Shown here one piece after another: positions 24,940 through 33,697 of a stretch of 50,575 nt of DNA. The notes under the pieces are model-generated. The model saw only the letters and a program-made list of their open reading frames with translations. It searched no databases and was not told where the DNA came from. Within the stretch, counting starts at the first letter, position 1, and each line of letters starts with the position of its first letter. The translations under genes were made by a program, and so were the position numbers. This DNA comes from QHWK01 sp035259385. GTDB lineage: Bacteria > Acidobacteriota > Vicinamibacteria > Vicinamibacterales > CAVVIG01. The DNA is taken from NCBI GenBank assembly GCA_035259385.1, contig DATFWL010000545.1:1-50575 (forward strand), given 5' to 3'.

Positions 24940-26498
24940 GCCACGCTCGCGCGGTCCACCGCTATCACGACGGCACGAAACATCACTTCACGCGGTTCGC
25001 CCGGTCGCTGGGCTACCTCGATTGGGCGTCGCAGCCCAACCCGTTCCGCTCCTTCCGAGGCGCCCCCTCGGTGTCACTTCAACCAGCCATCAGCCATCAG
25101 CCATCAACCATTGCCGGTGTTCTCAGGCTCTCACTGGGCCTGTCGGCCTGGAAGCAGTTCGGCCAGTCGAGATGGTCGCTGCGCGTGAACCCCTCGAGCG
25201 GCAACCTGCATCCAACCGAAGCCTATGTGATCGTCGGCGGCGAGAACGGCCGCGTCAGCCATTACGCGCCGGATCGGCACGCGCTCGATCAGCGCTGTGC
25301 GTTCGACGCGCCGAACTGGTGTCAATCCGCCGTGCCGTCCACGTTTCTCGTGGCGCTCACCTCGATTCATTGGCGCGAAGCCTGGAAGTACGGCGAGCGC
25401 GCGTTCCGCTACTGTCAGCACGATCTGGGACACGCCATCGCCGCGGTCCGCATCGCCGCGTCCCTGCACGGTCTGCAGGCGCGGATTCTGCCGGACTGGT
25501 CGCACGCGGATATGTGCGCGCTGACCGGGATCGATCGAGACGAGGACTACGTGGACGCGGAGCGGGAGGAACCCGGGTGCGTGCTCCTGATCGGTGAGGG
25601 TTCGGAGATCGTCTGGCGTGAACATCTGATCGCCTGGATTCGACGCGGACGCTGGATGGGCCGCGCGTCGCAACTGAGCGAAGACCACGTGCAATGGACG
25701 TTCATCGACGAGATTGCCGCTGCGACGCGCGATGCCGGCCGCTCCCATCCAGCCCCTGCGGTCCCTCCCGCCCCTCCTGCCTATCCCGCCCATCTGCTCC
25801 TGCAGCGTCGGAGTGCCGTCGCGCTCGATGGCTTCTCGTCCACGCCAGCCGACCGCTTCTTCGAGATCCTCGCCCGCACCCTTCCTGCAGAGGCGCCGCC
25901 GTGGGACGCACTATGGTGGGACGCGCGGATACACCTGGCGCTGTTCATCCACCGCGTCGATGGCCTCGAGCCGGGGCTCTATCTGCTGGTGCGGCACGAA
26001 TCGGCACTCGATCGGTTGCGCGAGGCATGCCGACGTGAGTTCCTGTGGACCCGCGCGCACGACGCGCTGCCACTGTTCTTCCTCGCGCGCGGCGATTGTC
26101 GCGCGCTCGCGCGGCGTCTGAGTTGCGACCAGGACATCGCGGCCGACGGATTCTTCAGTCTCGGAATGATCGCCGACTTCGACGCCGCCCTCTCCGCGTT
26201 CGGCGACGCGTTCTATCGCCACCTGTTCTGGGAAGCCGGCGTCGTCGGCCAGGTGCTCTATCTCGAGGCCGAAGCCGCCGGCGCACGAGGCACCGGTATC
26301 GGCTGTTTCTACGACGACCCTGTGCACGACGTTCTTGGGTTGCGCGATCACGCCTTCCAGAGCCTGTATCACTTCACCATCGGGATTCCGGTGGAGGACA
26401 CGCGGCTGACCACAGAGCCCGGCTACGAATGGGAGAAGAATTCGGATCGCGGAGGCAGGCCGAACGCATCAGGAACGGCACGGCAGACGGCCAGCTGA
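24936..26498 (+). CDS. SagB-type double nitroreductase (ThcOx-like)
   Basis: This 520-residue protein has two nitroreductase-type domains. The first, at about 60-240, has the SagB-like stretch LSLGLSAWKQ followed by SLRVNPSSGNLHPTEAY. The second, at about 285-495, has RRSAVALDGF, GEV-like loops and GIGCFYDDPVHDVLGL. SagB-type enzymes use FMN and oxidise azolines in some peptides, but most such double-domain proteins stand alone and are of unknown role. A 7-nt repeat array (25085-25112) lies in the linker before the first core, and a 9-nt Pro/Ala array (25743-25796) joins the two domains. The GTG start overlaps the coiled-coil gene by 4 nt. No precursor peptide or cyclodehydratase is nearby. 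Confidence 0.85.
   Translation: MSHARAVHRYHDGTKHHFTRFARSLGYLDWASQPNPFRSFRGAPSVSLQPAISHQPSTIAGVLRLSLGLSAWKQFGQSRWSLRVNPSSGNLHPTEAYVIVGGENGRVSHYAPDRHALDQRCAFDAPNWCQSAVPSTFLVALTSIHWREAWKYGERAFRYCQHDLGHAIAAVRIAASLHGLQARILPDWSHADMCALTGIDRDEDYVDAEREEPGCVLLIGEGSEIVWREHLIAWIRRGRWMGRASQLSEDHVQWTFIDEIAAATRDAGRSHPAPAVPPAPPAYPAHLLLQRRSAVALDGFSSTPADRFFEILARTLPAEAPPWDALWWDARIHLALFIHRVDGLEPGLYLLVRHESALDRLREACRREFLWTRAHDALPLFFLARGDCRALARRLSCDQDIAADGFFSLGMIADFDAALSAFGDAFYRHLFWEAGVVGQVLYLEAEAAGARGTGIGCFYDDPVHDVLGLRDHAFQSLYHFTIGIPVEDTRLTTEPGYEWEKNSDRGGRPNASGTARQTAS
25085..25112. repeat. 7-nt tandem array inside the SagB gene (AGCCATC)
   Basis: Units AGCCATC (25085), AGCCATC (25092), AGCCATC (25099) and AACCATT (25106) follow directly. 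They encode part of PAISHQPSTIAG, in the linker before the first nitroreductase core. The unit is the reverse complement of GATGGCT in the array at 43234. Confidence 0.8.
25743..25796. repeat. Degenerate 9-nt array in the SagB domain linker
   Basis: Successive 9-mers TCCCATCCA, GCCCCTGCG, GTCCCTCCC, GCCCCTCCT, GCCTATCCC and GCCCATCTG encode a Pro/Ala linker (HPAPAVPPAPPAYPAH). The period is visible although the units differ. They resemble the CCCATCCGT array in nuoL. Confidence 0.5.
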
Positions 26499-26590
26499 CC
26501 AGGGGCGAGCTCGACCGACTGCGTGCCGACGAAGCGGCGGTTCGCGCGGAGATCTCTCGCGACCGGCACAATCGCCGCGTGCCGCAGTAG
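26429..26590 (+). pseudogene. Relic of a helical-repeat protein at the SagB 3' end
   Basis: A 53-codon reading frame overlaps the last 70 nt of the SagB gene in another phase. Its product RRQAERIRNGTADGQLTRGE, followed by LDRLRADEAAVRAEI, matches a helical repeat pattern (RIxxGxxxGxLTxxE) common in small secreted proteins of Acidobacteria and Proteobacteria. It lacks the usual signal peptide and additional repeats, so it looks like a fragment. The SagB C-terminal tail (GGRPNASGTARQ) is read through it out of frame. It could also be a short overlapping gene. Confidence 0.4.
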
Positions 26591-26600
26591 CGCGCATCCG

Positions 26601-27914
26601 TCACGCGGGTGACGGCGGCCGACCGAGGATGTCGACGGTCGTGGCGAAGGCGCGCGCGATCGAGCGTGCGTGTCCGCTGCGATCGTCGACGAGATGCGCG
26701 GGAAGGTCGACGGCGCGCGGCGAAGGCAGACGAGCGGCGACCGGAATGATCCGGCGGTAATCGTCCGCCATGGCGCGGACGGTATGATTCGCTGCCCAAT
26801 AGGCGTAGCCTGCATCCGCGCGCTGTGTCCGTGTGCGGTGATCGGTGGCGAGCGTACGCATGGCCGCGAGCAGCGAACGCGATTCGTCGAGCAGGTCGAC
26901 GCGCAACGCGACAGCAGACGGGATGTCGACGAGGTGCGCGAGATCGCTGATCACGGTCGCTCGCGACGCCGACAGGCACTGCAGCCACGACGCGGACGTT
27001 TCGAGCGCGGTCGGCCAGCGCAGACACAGGCAGGCGTCGGCGGCGGCGAGGTACTCCCCGATCGTTTCGTCCTCCACGTAGCCGGTGACGTGGACGCGCG
27101 ACGTCTCTCCTGCCACGCGCACGCGATCGGCCAGTCCCGTGAAGTCAGACGCATCGCCTGCGATCAGCAGATGCGCGTCGATTCCCTCGCGCAGCAGCAG
27201 ATCGAACGCCTCGAGAATCGGAACGACGCGCTTTTCGACGGTGATTTTTCCGAACATCGCGAACAGCGTTGCGGCCTCGCCGACGCCGAGCTTCGACCGC
27301 AGCCGCGCCCGCGCGTCTTCCGCCGTCGTCAGCGCCGGCGTTCCGAGTCGAATCGTCTCGACCGGCACACCAGGAAACTCGTCGCGCAGGTCGGCGGCCA
27401 CGCGTCTGTTGTGGACGCAGACGGCGCGCGCCGTTCGCATCACGACGCGCAGCATCGACCAGGAGTAGTAGATCGGTCCGCCGAGCCCGGCGACGGCGTA
27501 CTCGACGACGTCGCGCTCTGCGTTCGGGTGGTCGTACCAGAACTCGGCACGATAGTCGTCCGCGCGCCCCTGCCGCAGCAGCTGGCGTGCCCGCGCGTGA
27601 TGCAGCCGCGGATCGTGCAGGACGACGAGCCCTGGATACGCGGTGAGATACGCCCACATGTAGTCGTGCCACGACGCATTGCCGAGCTGGTAGACGACGA
27701 GATCGTATGGCGTACGGCGCGCCATCCAGACGAAGTCGTGCGCGTCGAAGACCCGAGCACCGGGTGCCGGCACGTCGGCGAATCGATCGACGACCAGCTC
27801 ACCGTCCAGGTCGGCGAGCAGCGCGGCATTGACCGACGCGATCCCCGACCTGACCGGCGGCAGCGGCGAGAACCACGCGAGGCGCACGAGCTGATGATAC
27901 GGGGAGCTGCACAT
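26601..27914 (-). CDS. Glycosyltransferase family 4-like protein
   Basis: This 437-residue product has the GT-B plan. An N-terminal RLAWFSPLPPVRSGIASVN loop is followed by an acceptor domain with VVLHDP and VHNRR. The donor domain has FGKITVEKRV (about 218-227), LLIAGDA, VHVTGYV, YLAAADACLCLRWPT and ETSASWLQ. This matches the sugar-nucleotide site of GT4 enzymes. Substrates are unknown, and no cell-envelope cluster is nearby. The start at 27914 is the ATG; VRLAWFS 10 residues later is another option. It is divergent from the nuo operon. Confidence 0.87.
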   Translation of the reverse strand: MCSSPYHQLVRLAWFSPLPPVRSGIASVNAALLADLDGELVVDRFADVPAPGARVFDAHDFVWMARRTPYDLVVYQLGNASWHDYMWAYLTAYPGLVVLHDPRLHHARARQLLRQGRADDYRAEFWYDHPNAERDVVEYAVAGLGGPIYYSWSMLRVVMRTARAVCVHNRRVAADLRDEFPGVPVETIRLGTPALTTAEDARARLRSKLGVGEAATLFAMFGKITVEKRVVPILEAFDLLLREGIDAHLLIAGDASDFTGLADRVRVAGETSRVHVTGYVEDETIGEYLAAADACLCLRWPTALETSASWLQCLSASRATVISDLAHLVDIPSAVALRVDLLDESRSLLAAMRTLATDHRTRTQRADAGYAYWAANHTVRAMADDYRRIIPVAARLPSPRAVDLPAHLVDDRSGHARSIARAFATTVDILGRPPSPA

Positions 27915-27974
27915 CAGTGTGTTAGCATGTGAGGTCGGCTTGGGAAATCGTTCACAAGTCTACGCATACGACGC

Positions 27975-28339
27975 ATGCAGGGCTGGCTCTCCATCCTGAT
28001 CATGATCGCGCTCGGCGCCGGGTTCGCGGTGGTCTCCGTCGTCCTGTCCGGCCTGCTGGGTCCTCGGCACCCCACGCCCGAAAAGAGCGCGCCGTACGAG
28101 TGCGGCATGCCCCCGGTCGGCGACGCGCGCGAGCGCCAGTCGGTGAAGTTCTACCTCGTCGCGATGATCTTCCTGCTGTTCGACATCGAGGTCGCCTTTC
28201 TCTATCCGTGGGCGATGGCGTTGCGCGATCTCGGCTGGGCCGGCTTCGTCCAGGTCCTGCTGTTCCTGACGCTCCTGCTTGCCGGCTACGTCTACGTCTG
28301 GCGCAAGGGCGCGCTCGACTGGGGCAACGAAAAGGCGTA

Positions 28340-28340
<1 letters not shown>
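27975..28340 (+). CDS. nuoA: NADH-quinone oxidoreductase subunit A
   Basis: This 121-residue subunit of respiratory complex I has three membrane helices at about 5-27, 62-82 and 90-110. The loop between the first and second helix has PYECGM and, after it, RQSVKFYLVAMIFLLFD with the conserved acidic FDIEVAF. The loop interacts with the quinone channel. It is the first gene of the operon; nuoB starts on the last base of its stop (TAATG). No strong ribosome binding site is visible. Confidence 0.97.
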
Positions 28341-28803
<463 letters not shown>

Positions 28804-28804
<1 letters not shown>

Positions 28805-29349
28805 TGGATGCTGCCGCGCTCATCGCCTCGCTCCAGGACGCAGTCCCGGGCGTGCAGCTCGAGAGCGTGCCGTCCATCGATCTGCAGGCGACGATCTATG
28901 CGCCCGCCGACGCGCTGCCGGCCCTGGCGCGCGCGCTGCGCGATCGGCCGGATCTCGCGTTCACGTTTCTCGCCGAGCTGACCGCGGTCGATTTCTGGCC
29001 GACCGAGCCGCGGTTCGAAGTGGTCTACATCCTCGTCTCGCCGGCAAAGCGCCTGCGGCTGCGGCTGAAAGTGCGGCTGAACGGCGATGCCGCACACCTC
29101 GCGACCGTCACCAGCGTCTGGCCCGCCGCCAACTGGCTCGAGCGCGAGGTGTGGGATCTCTTCGGCATCGTGTTCGATGGCCACCCTGATCCGCGGCGGC
29201 TGCTGATGCCCGAAGACTGGGACGGCTATCCCTTGCGCAAGGATTACCCGGTGCAGATCCGCAAGACGCCGACGACCAGCCAGCCGCTGCAGGTGACGGC
29301 CGAGCAGTTCAGGAAGAACGTCGAGCGCGATCGGATGACGCGCTCCTGA
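28804..29349 (+). CDS. nuoC: NADH-quinone oxidoreductase subunit C
   Basis: This 181-residue 30-kDa-type subunit of the peripheral arm has the conserved EREVWDLFGIVFDGHPDPRR and GYPLRKDYPV blocks. It stands between nuoB and nuoD and is not fused to nuoD. The start overlaps the nuoB stop by one base. Confidence 0.96.
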
Positions 29350-29373
29350 TCGATCGCCGGTTGTAGAAGTCCG

Positions 29374-30555
29374 ATGCCCGACATCCGCACGGAAACGATG
29401 ACCGTCAACATGGGGCCGCAGCACCCCAGCACGCACGGCGTGCTGCGCCTCGTGCTCGAGCTCGACGGCGAGACCGTGCGATCGTGCGCACCGACGATCG
29501 GCTACCTGCACACCGGCATCGAGAAAACCGCCGAACAGAAGAAGTGGCAGCAGGTGATCCCGCTGGTCGAGCGGATGGACTACCTGAGCGCGCAGTCGAA
29601 CAGCATGGCGTTCTGCCTCTCGGTCGAGAAGCTGCTCGGCCTGGAGATTCCCGAGCGGGTCACCAACATCCGCCTCCTGCTCGCGGAGCTGCAGCGGATC
29701 AACAGTCATCTCGTGTGGCTCGGGACGCACGGCATGGAAGTCGGCGCCGTGTCGGTGATGCTCTACTGCTTCCGCGAGCGCGAGCTGCTCCTGAACATCA
29801 ACGAGATGCTCGCCGGCTTCCGGCTGTTCCCGAGTTACCTGCGCGTCGGCGGCCTGCGCGAGGATCTGCCGCGCGGATTCCACGCCGCCGTCACGTCGTT
29901 TCTGGACCGCTTCGGCCCGAAGCTGGACGAGTACGAGGATCTTCTCACCGCCAACGAGATTTATCTGAAGCGGACGACAGGCGTTGGCGTCATCTCGCCG
30001 GACGACGCGCTTGCCTACAGCCTGGCCGGCCCGATCGCCCGCGCGGCGGGCGTCGACTACGACGTGCGCAAGTACTTCCCCTATCTCGGCTACGAGACCT
30101 ACGACTTCGCGGTTCCGACGCAGACGGCGGGCGACGTCTACGCGCGTTACACGGTGCGCGTGGCGGAGATGCGCGAGAGCGCGAAGATCTGTCGTCAGGC
30201 GCTGCAGCGGATTTCGCCGGCCGGCGTCTACGCGGTCGACGATCCGCGCATCACGCCGCCGCCGAAGGATCGCGTCTACACCGAGATGGAAGCGCTGATT
30301 CAGCACTTCCTGATCTACTCGCAGGGTTTCACGGTCCCGGCCGCCGAGGCGTACGTGCCGGTCGAAGGCCCCCGCGGCGAGCAGGGCTTCTACGTCGTCT
30401 CCGACGGCACCAACCGCCCGTGGCGGGTGAAATCGCGGGCGCCGTCGCTGCTGGCCTGCCAGGCGCTCGAGCCGATGATCGTCGGCGGACTGATTGCCGA
30501 CGTGATCGCGGTGATCGGATCGATCGACGTCGTGATGGGAGACGTGGACCGGTGA
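29374..30555 (+). CDS. nuoD: NADH-quinone oxidoreductase subunit D
   Basis: This 393-residue 49-kDa-type subunit forms the quinone site together with NuoB. It has NMGPQHPSTHGVLR near the start (with the quinone-binding His), YLHTGIEK, and a long conserved core ending with the usual DVVMGDVDR. The start ATG follows nuoC by 24 nt; its stop overlaps the nuoE GTG. Confidence 0.97.
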   Translation: MPDIRTETMTVNMGPQHPSTHGVLRLVLELDGETVRSCAPTIGYLHTGIEKTAEQKKWQQVIPLVERMDYLSAQSNSMAFCLSVEKLLGLEIPERVTNIRLLLAELQRINSHLVWLGTHGMEVGAVSVMLYCFRERELLLNINEMLAGFRLFPSYLRVGGLREDLPRGFHAAVTSFLDRFGPKLDEYEDLLTANEIYLKRTTGVGVISPDDALAYSLAGPIARAAGVDYDVRKYFPYLGYETYDFAVPTQTAGDVYARYTVRVAEMRESAKICRQALQRISPAGVYAVDDPRITPPPKDRVYTEMEALIQHFLIYSQGFTVPAAEAYVPVEGPRGEQGFYVVSDGTNRPWRVKSRAPSLLACQALEPMIVGGLIADVIAVIGSIDVVMGDVDR

Positions 30556-31160
30556 GCTTTCATCCGAAGATGGCGTACGACGCCACCTTCCACAAGTCGG
30601 CGCGCGCGCTCGAGGACGAAGGGCTGCCGTTCGTCTACACGGCGGAAAACCGCGCGCGCTTCGAGGAGATCGTCAAGCGGTATCCGCCGGAGCAGCGGCG
30701 GTCGGCAGTGCTGCCGGCGCTCTATCTCGCGCAAGGCCAGCAGGGCTACATCACTGCGAATGCCATCCGCCACGTCGCCGAGTTGCTCGGCATCACCCGC
30801 GCGGACGTCGAGGACGTCGTGTCGTACTACACGATGTTCTATACGAGGCGGGTCGGGAAGTTCGTGATCAACGTGTGCCGGACGCTGTCGTGTGCGGTCA
30901 ACGGCGCGGAGCGGGTCACCGAGGAGTTGTGCGCGAAGCTTTCGCTGAGGCCCGGCGAGACGGATCCGACCGGGACCTTCACGGTGATCGAAGTGGAGTG
31001 CCTGGGTGCCTGCGACCGCGCGCCGGTGGTGATGGTGAACGACGCGTGGCATGAATGCCTGCAGCCCGAGGCCGCGTCGAAGCTGGTCGACGATCTGCGG
31101 GCGCGCGGGGAAGCAGCGCTGTCGGGCTGCCATCACGTGGTGGAGGGCAGACTGGATTGA
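30552..31160 (+). CDS. nuoE: NADH-quinone oxidoreductase subunit E
   Basis: This 202-residue thioredoxin-like 24-kDa-type subunit binds the [2Fe-2S] cluster N1a through Cys109, Cys114, Cys150 and Cys154 (C-x4-C and C-x3-C). A GTG at 30552 overlaps the nuoD stop by 4 nt and was chosen as start; an internal ATG at 30570 is also possible. The C-terminal tail (GCHHVVEGRLD) is longer than in compact relatives. It overlaps nuoF by one base. Confidence 0.95.
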   Translation: MSFHPKMAYDATFHKSARALEDEGLPFVYTAENRARFEEIVKRYPPEQRRSAVLPALYLAQGQQGYITANAIRHVAELLGITRADVEDVVSYYTMFYTRRVGKFVINVCRTLSCAVNGAERVTEELCAKLSLRPGETDPTGTFTVIEVECLGACDRAPVVMVNDAWHECLQPEAASKLVDDLRARGEAALSGCHHVVEGRLD

Positions 31161-32461
31161 TGGCTGCTTACGATCCCGTTCTCATCGCACACGTGCGCGA
31201 GCCGAATTCGTTCACGCTCGATTTCTACCTGGCGCACGGCGGCTACGAGGCGTTGAAGACCACGCTGACCAGGAAGCCCGATGAGATCATCGAGATGGTG
31301 AAGGCGTCGGGACTGCGCGGCCGCGGCGGCGCCGGTTTCCCCACCGGCATGAAGTGGCAGTTCGTCGACAAGAAGATTGCGCCGCGCTACATCGTCTGCA
31401 ACGCGGACGAGAGCGAGCCGGGGACGTTCAAGGATCACCTGCTGATGGAGCGGAACCCGCACCTGCTCGTCGAAGGGTGCGCGATCGGCTGCTACGCGAT
31501 CGGCGCGAAGGTCGCCTACATCTACATCCGCGGCGAGTTCTTCCACGTGCAGGACGTGCTCGAGCGGGCCATCGACGAGGCCTACGCGAAAGGCCTCCTC
31601 GGGAAGAACATCCTCGGCTCGGGCTTCGACTGCGACGTCTTCGTGCACCGCGGTGCCGGCGCCTACGAGGCGGGCGAGGAGACGGCGCTGCTGGAGTCGC
31701 TCGAAGGCAAGCGCGCGCAGCCGCGCAACAAGCCGCCGTTTCCGGCGCTGTTCGGGCTCTACGGCAAGCCGAGCGCGGTGAACAACGTCGAGACGCTGTG
31801 CAACGTGCCGGTGATCGTCTCGAAGGGCGTCGAGTGGTACACGTCGGTCGGGCCCGAGAAGAATGGCGGCCCGAAGCTGTACTGCGTGAGCGGGCACGTC
31901 AGGAAGCCGGGCGTCTTCGAGGCGTCGATGAACGTCACGCTGCGCGAGTTGATCGACGGCTACGCGGGCGGCGTGCGCGAGGGTCGGACGCTCAAGGCGG
32001 TGATCCCGGGCGGCTCGTCGGTGCCGATGCTGCTGCCCGATCAGCTCGACACCCGCGCCAGCTTCGACGACATCCAGAAGGCCGGCTCGCTCCTCGGGTC
32101 GGCGGCGATCATCGTCCTCGACGACACCACCTGCATGGTGTGGCTCGCCGAAACCCTGCTGCACTTCTACCGCCACGAATCGTGCGGCAAGTGCACCCCG
32201 TGCCGCGAGGGCACCGACTGGCTGCACCAGATCCTGCGGCGGATCGAGCGCGGCGAAGGGCAGATGCGCGACCTCGATCTGCTCGCGAGCATCTCGGGGA
32301 ACGTCGCCGGCAAGACCTTGTGCGCGTTCGGCGACGCCGCCGTCACGCCGGTCCAGACGACGCTGAAGCATTTCAGGCACGAGTACGAAGCGCACATCAG
32401 GGAACGGCGCTGCACGCTGACCGCACCATGGCGCGCCACGCAGGCAGTGGGAGCGCACTGA
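31160..32461 (+). CDS. nuoF: NADH-quinone oxidoreductase subunit F
   Basis: NuoF oxidises NADH using FMN and cluster N3. The 433-residue product has RGRGGAGFPTGMKW (NADH/FMN loop), NADESEPGTFKD, and the cluster ligands Cys342, Cys345, Cys348 (CGKCTPC) and Cys388. The product is full length. It is followed by a 110-nt repeat-bearing gap where nuoG would be expected. Confidence 0.97.
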   Translation: MAAYDPVLIAHVREPNSFTLDFYLAHGGYEALKTTLTRKPDEIIEMVKASGLRGRGGAGFPTGMKWQFVDKKIAPRYIVCNADESEPGTFKDHLLMERNPHLLVEGCAIGCYAIGAKVAYIYIRGEFFHVQDVLERAIDEAYAKGLLGKNILGSGFDCDVFVHRGAGAYEAGEETALLESLEGKRAQPRNKPPFPALFGLYGKPSAVNNVETLCNVPVIVSKGVEWYTSVGPEKNGGPKLYCVSGHVRKPGVFEASMNVTLRELIDGYAGGVREGRTLKAVIPGGSSVPMLLPDQLDTRASFDDIQKAGSLLGSAAIIVLDDTTCMVWLAETLLHFYRHESCGKCTPCREGTDWLHQILRRIERGEGQMRDLDLLASISGNVAGKTLCAFGDAAVTPVQTTLKHFRHEYEAHIRERRCTLTAPWRATQAVGAH

Positions 32462-32469
32462 AAAATGCG

Positions 32470-32560
32470 CCCACGAAGACACGAAGACACGAAGGGCCAC
32501 CAACAGTGGTTCGTCCGAGAGAAGACTTCGTGCCTCTTCGTGCCTTCGCGGCTTCGTGGG
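32470..32560. repeat. Inverted pair of 8-nt arrays between nuoF and nuoH (CACGAAGA)
   Basis: The left arm has CACGAAGA, CACGAAGA and CACGAAGG (32472-32495). The right arm has CTTCGTGC (32526), CTTCGTGC (32536), CTTCGCGG (32544) and CTTCGTGG (32552), the complement of the left words. Between them a small CCAC/GTGG hairpin surrounds CAACA. The two arms can pair. This is the position of nuoG in a canonical operon. Confidence 0.75.
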
Positions 32561-32571
32561 AGGCGCTGCCG

Positions 32572-33594
32572 ATGACGCCGCTCCTCGTCGCGCAGCTCGT
32601 CCTGACGCTGTTCGTCTTCGTCGCGCTGCTCAGTTCGGCTGCGGCCATGGTCTACGTGGAGCGCAAGGTCGCCGCGTTCCTGCAGCAGCGGCTCGGACCG
32701 TATCTCGTCGGACCGCAGGGCCTGTTGCAGCCGCTCGCGGACGTGATCAAGCTGATGTTCAAGGAGGAGCTGCGGCCGCGCGCGGCCGACGCGCTGCTCT
32801 TCGCGCTCGCGCCGATCATCTCGGCGACGGCCGCCTTTGCCGCCTTCGCAGTGGTCCCCTTCGGCGGCGAGACGACGCTGCTCGGACTGCTGAAGGAGCC
32901 GCTGCGCCTCCAGGTCGCCGACGTGAACGTGGCGATTCTGGTGATCTTCGCGATCGCCTCGATGGGCGTCTACGGCATCGTCCTCGCGGGATGGAGCTCG
33001 AACAGCAAGTACTCGCTGCTCGGCGGACTGCGATCGTCGGCGCAGATGATCAGCTACGAGCTGTCGTACGGCGTGGCGCTCGCCGCCGTGCTGCTGATCG
33101 GCAACTCGCTCTCGCTCACCGACATCGTCCATCGGCAGGCCGGCACGTGGTTCGGCGTCATCCCGCGCTGGTTCATCTTCCTGCAGCCGTTCGGGTTCCT
33201 GATCTTCCTGACCGCCGGCATCGCGGAGACCAATCGCGCGCCGTTCGACTTTCCGGAGGCGGAGCAGGAGCTGGTCGCCGGCTATCACACCGAGTACAGC
33301 AGCATGAGCTTCGCGATGTTCTTCCTCGCGGAGTACATCAACATGGTCACGGTGTCGGCGGTCGCGACCGATCTGTTCCTCGGCGGCTGGCAGGGACCGT
33401 TCGCCGATTCGATCGGGTGGATCTGGTTCCTCCTGAAAGTGGCGGCGCTCCTCTTCTTCTACGTGTGGATGCGCTGGACGCTGCCGCGGTACCGCTACGA
33501 CCAGCTGATGGCGTTCGGCTGGAAGGTGCTGCTGCCGGTCGCGGTGATCAACCTGCTCGTCACGGCCGCGGGGGTGCTGTACTTTGGGCTGTGA
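32572..33594 (+). CDS. nuoH: NADH-quinone oxidoreductase subunit H
   Basis: NuoH links the quinone site to the membrane arm. The 340-residue product has eight or so membrane helices, with VYVERKVAAFLQQRLGPY and GPQGLLQPLADVIKLMFKEE near the start and ETNRAPFDFPEAEQELVAGY in the middle, all hallmarks of the subunit. The ATG at 32572 begins a hydrophobic helix. A longer in-frame start would run through the repeat array and is not supported. Confidence 0.96.
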   Translation: MTPLLVAQLVLTLFVFVALLSSAAAMVYVERKVAAFLQQRLGPYLVGPQGLLQPLADVIKLMFKEELRPRAADALLFALAPIISATAAFAAFAVVPFGGETTLLGLLKEPLRLQVADVNVAILVIFAIASMGVYGIVLAGWSSNSKYSLLGGLRSSAQMISYELSYGVALAAVLLIGNSLSLTDIVHRQAGTWFGVIPRWFIFLQPFGFLIFLTAGIAETNRAPFDFPEAEQELVAGYHTEYSSMSFAMFFLAEYINMVTVSAVATDLFLGGWQGPFADSIGWIWFLLKVAALLFFYVWMRWTLPRYRYDQLMAFGWKVLLPVAVINLLVTAAGVLYFGL

Positions 33595-33598
33595 CGTG

Positions 33599-33610
33599 CG
33601 GCTGCAGCCG
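33599..33610. repeat. Perfect palindrome in the nuoH-nuoJ gap
   Basis: CGGCTGCAGCCG is its own reverse complement and lies directly after the nuoH stop. The whole gap, 33595-33697, is where nuoI would be in a canonical operon. It has no Cys-rich ferredoxin-like sequence; a short 24-codon frame there is not credible as a gene. Confidence 0.4.
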
Positions 33611-33697
33611 GACGCACTCGCGGCAGATGACGAACGCGGCGAGGATGGCAGCCGTGGACATCGGTCGTGTCCAGCTCGAGCCGGACTCCTCTGAGCG

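Noticed and set aside
24667..27914. RiPP (streptolysin/thiopeptide-like) biosynthesis cluster around the SagB-type gene
   Set aside because: No YcaO cyclodehydratase, precursor peptide, protease or exporter is next to it. Stand-alone SagB-type enzymes are common.
33595..33697. A small nuoI-like gene in the nuoH-nuoJ gap
   Set aside because: The gap has no two CxxCxxCxxxCP motifs and is far too short. A 24-codon frame there has no Cys.
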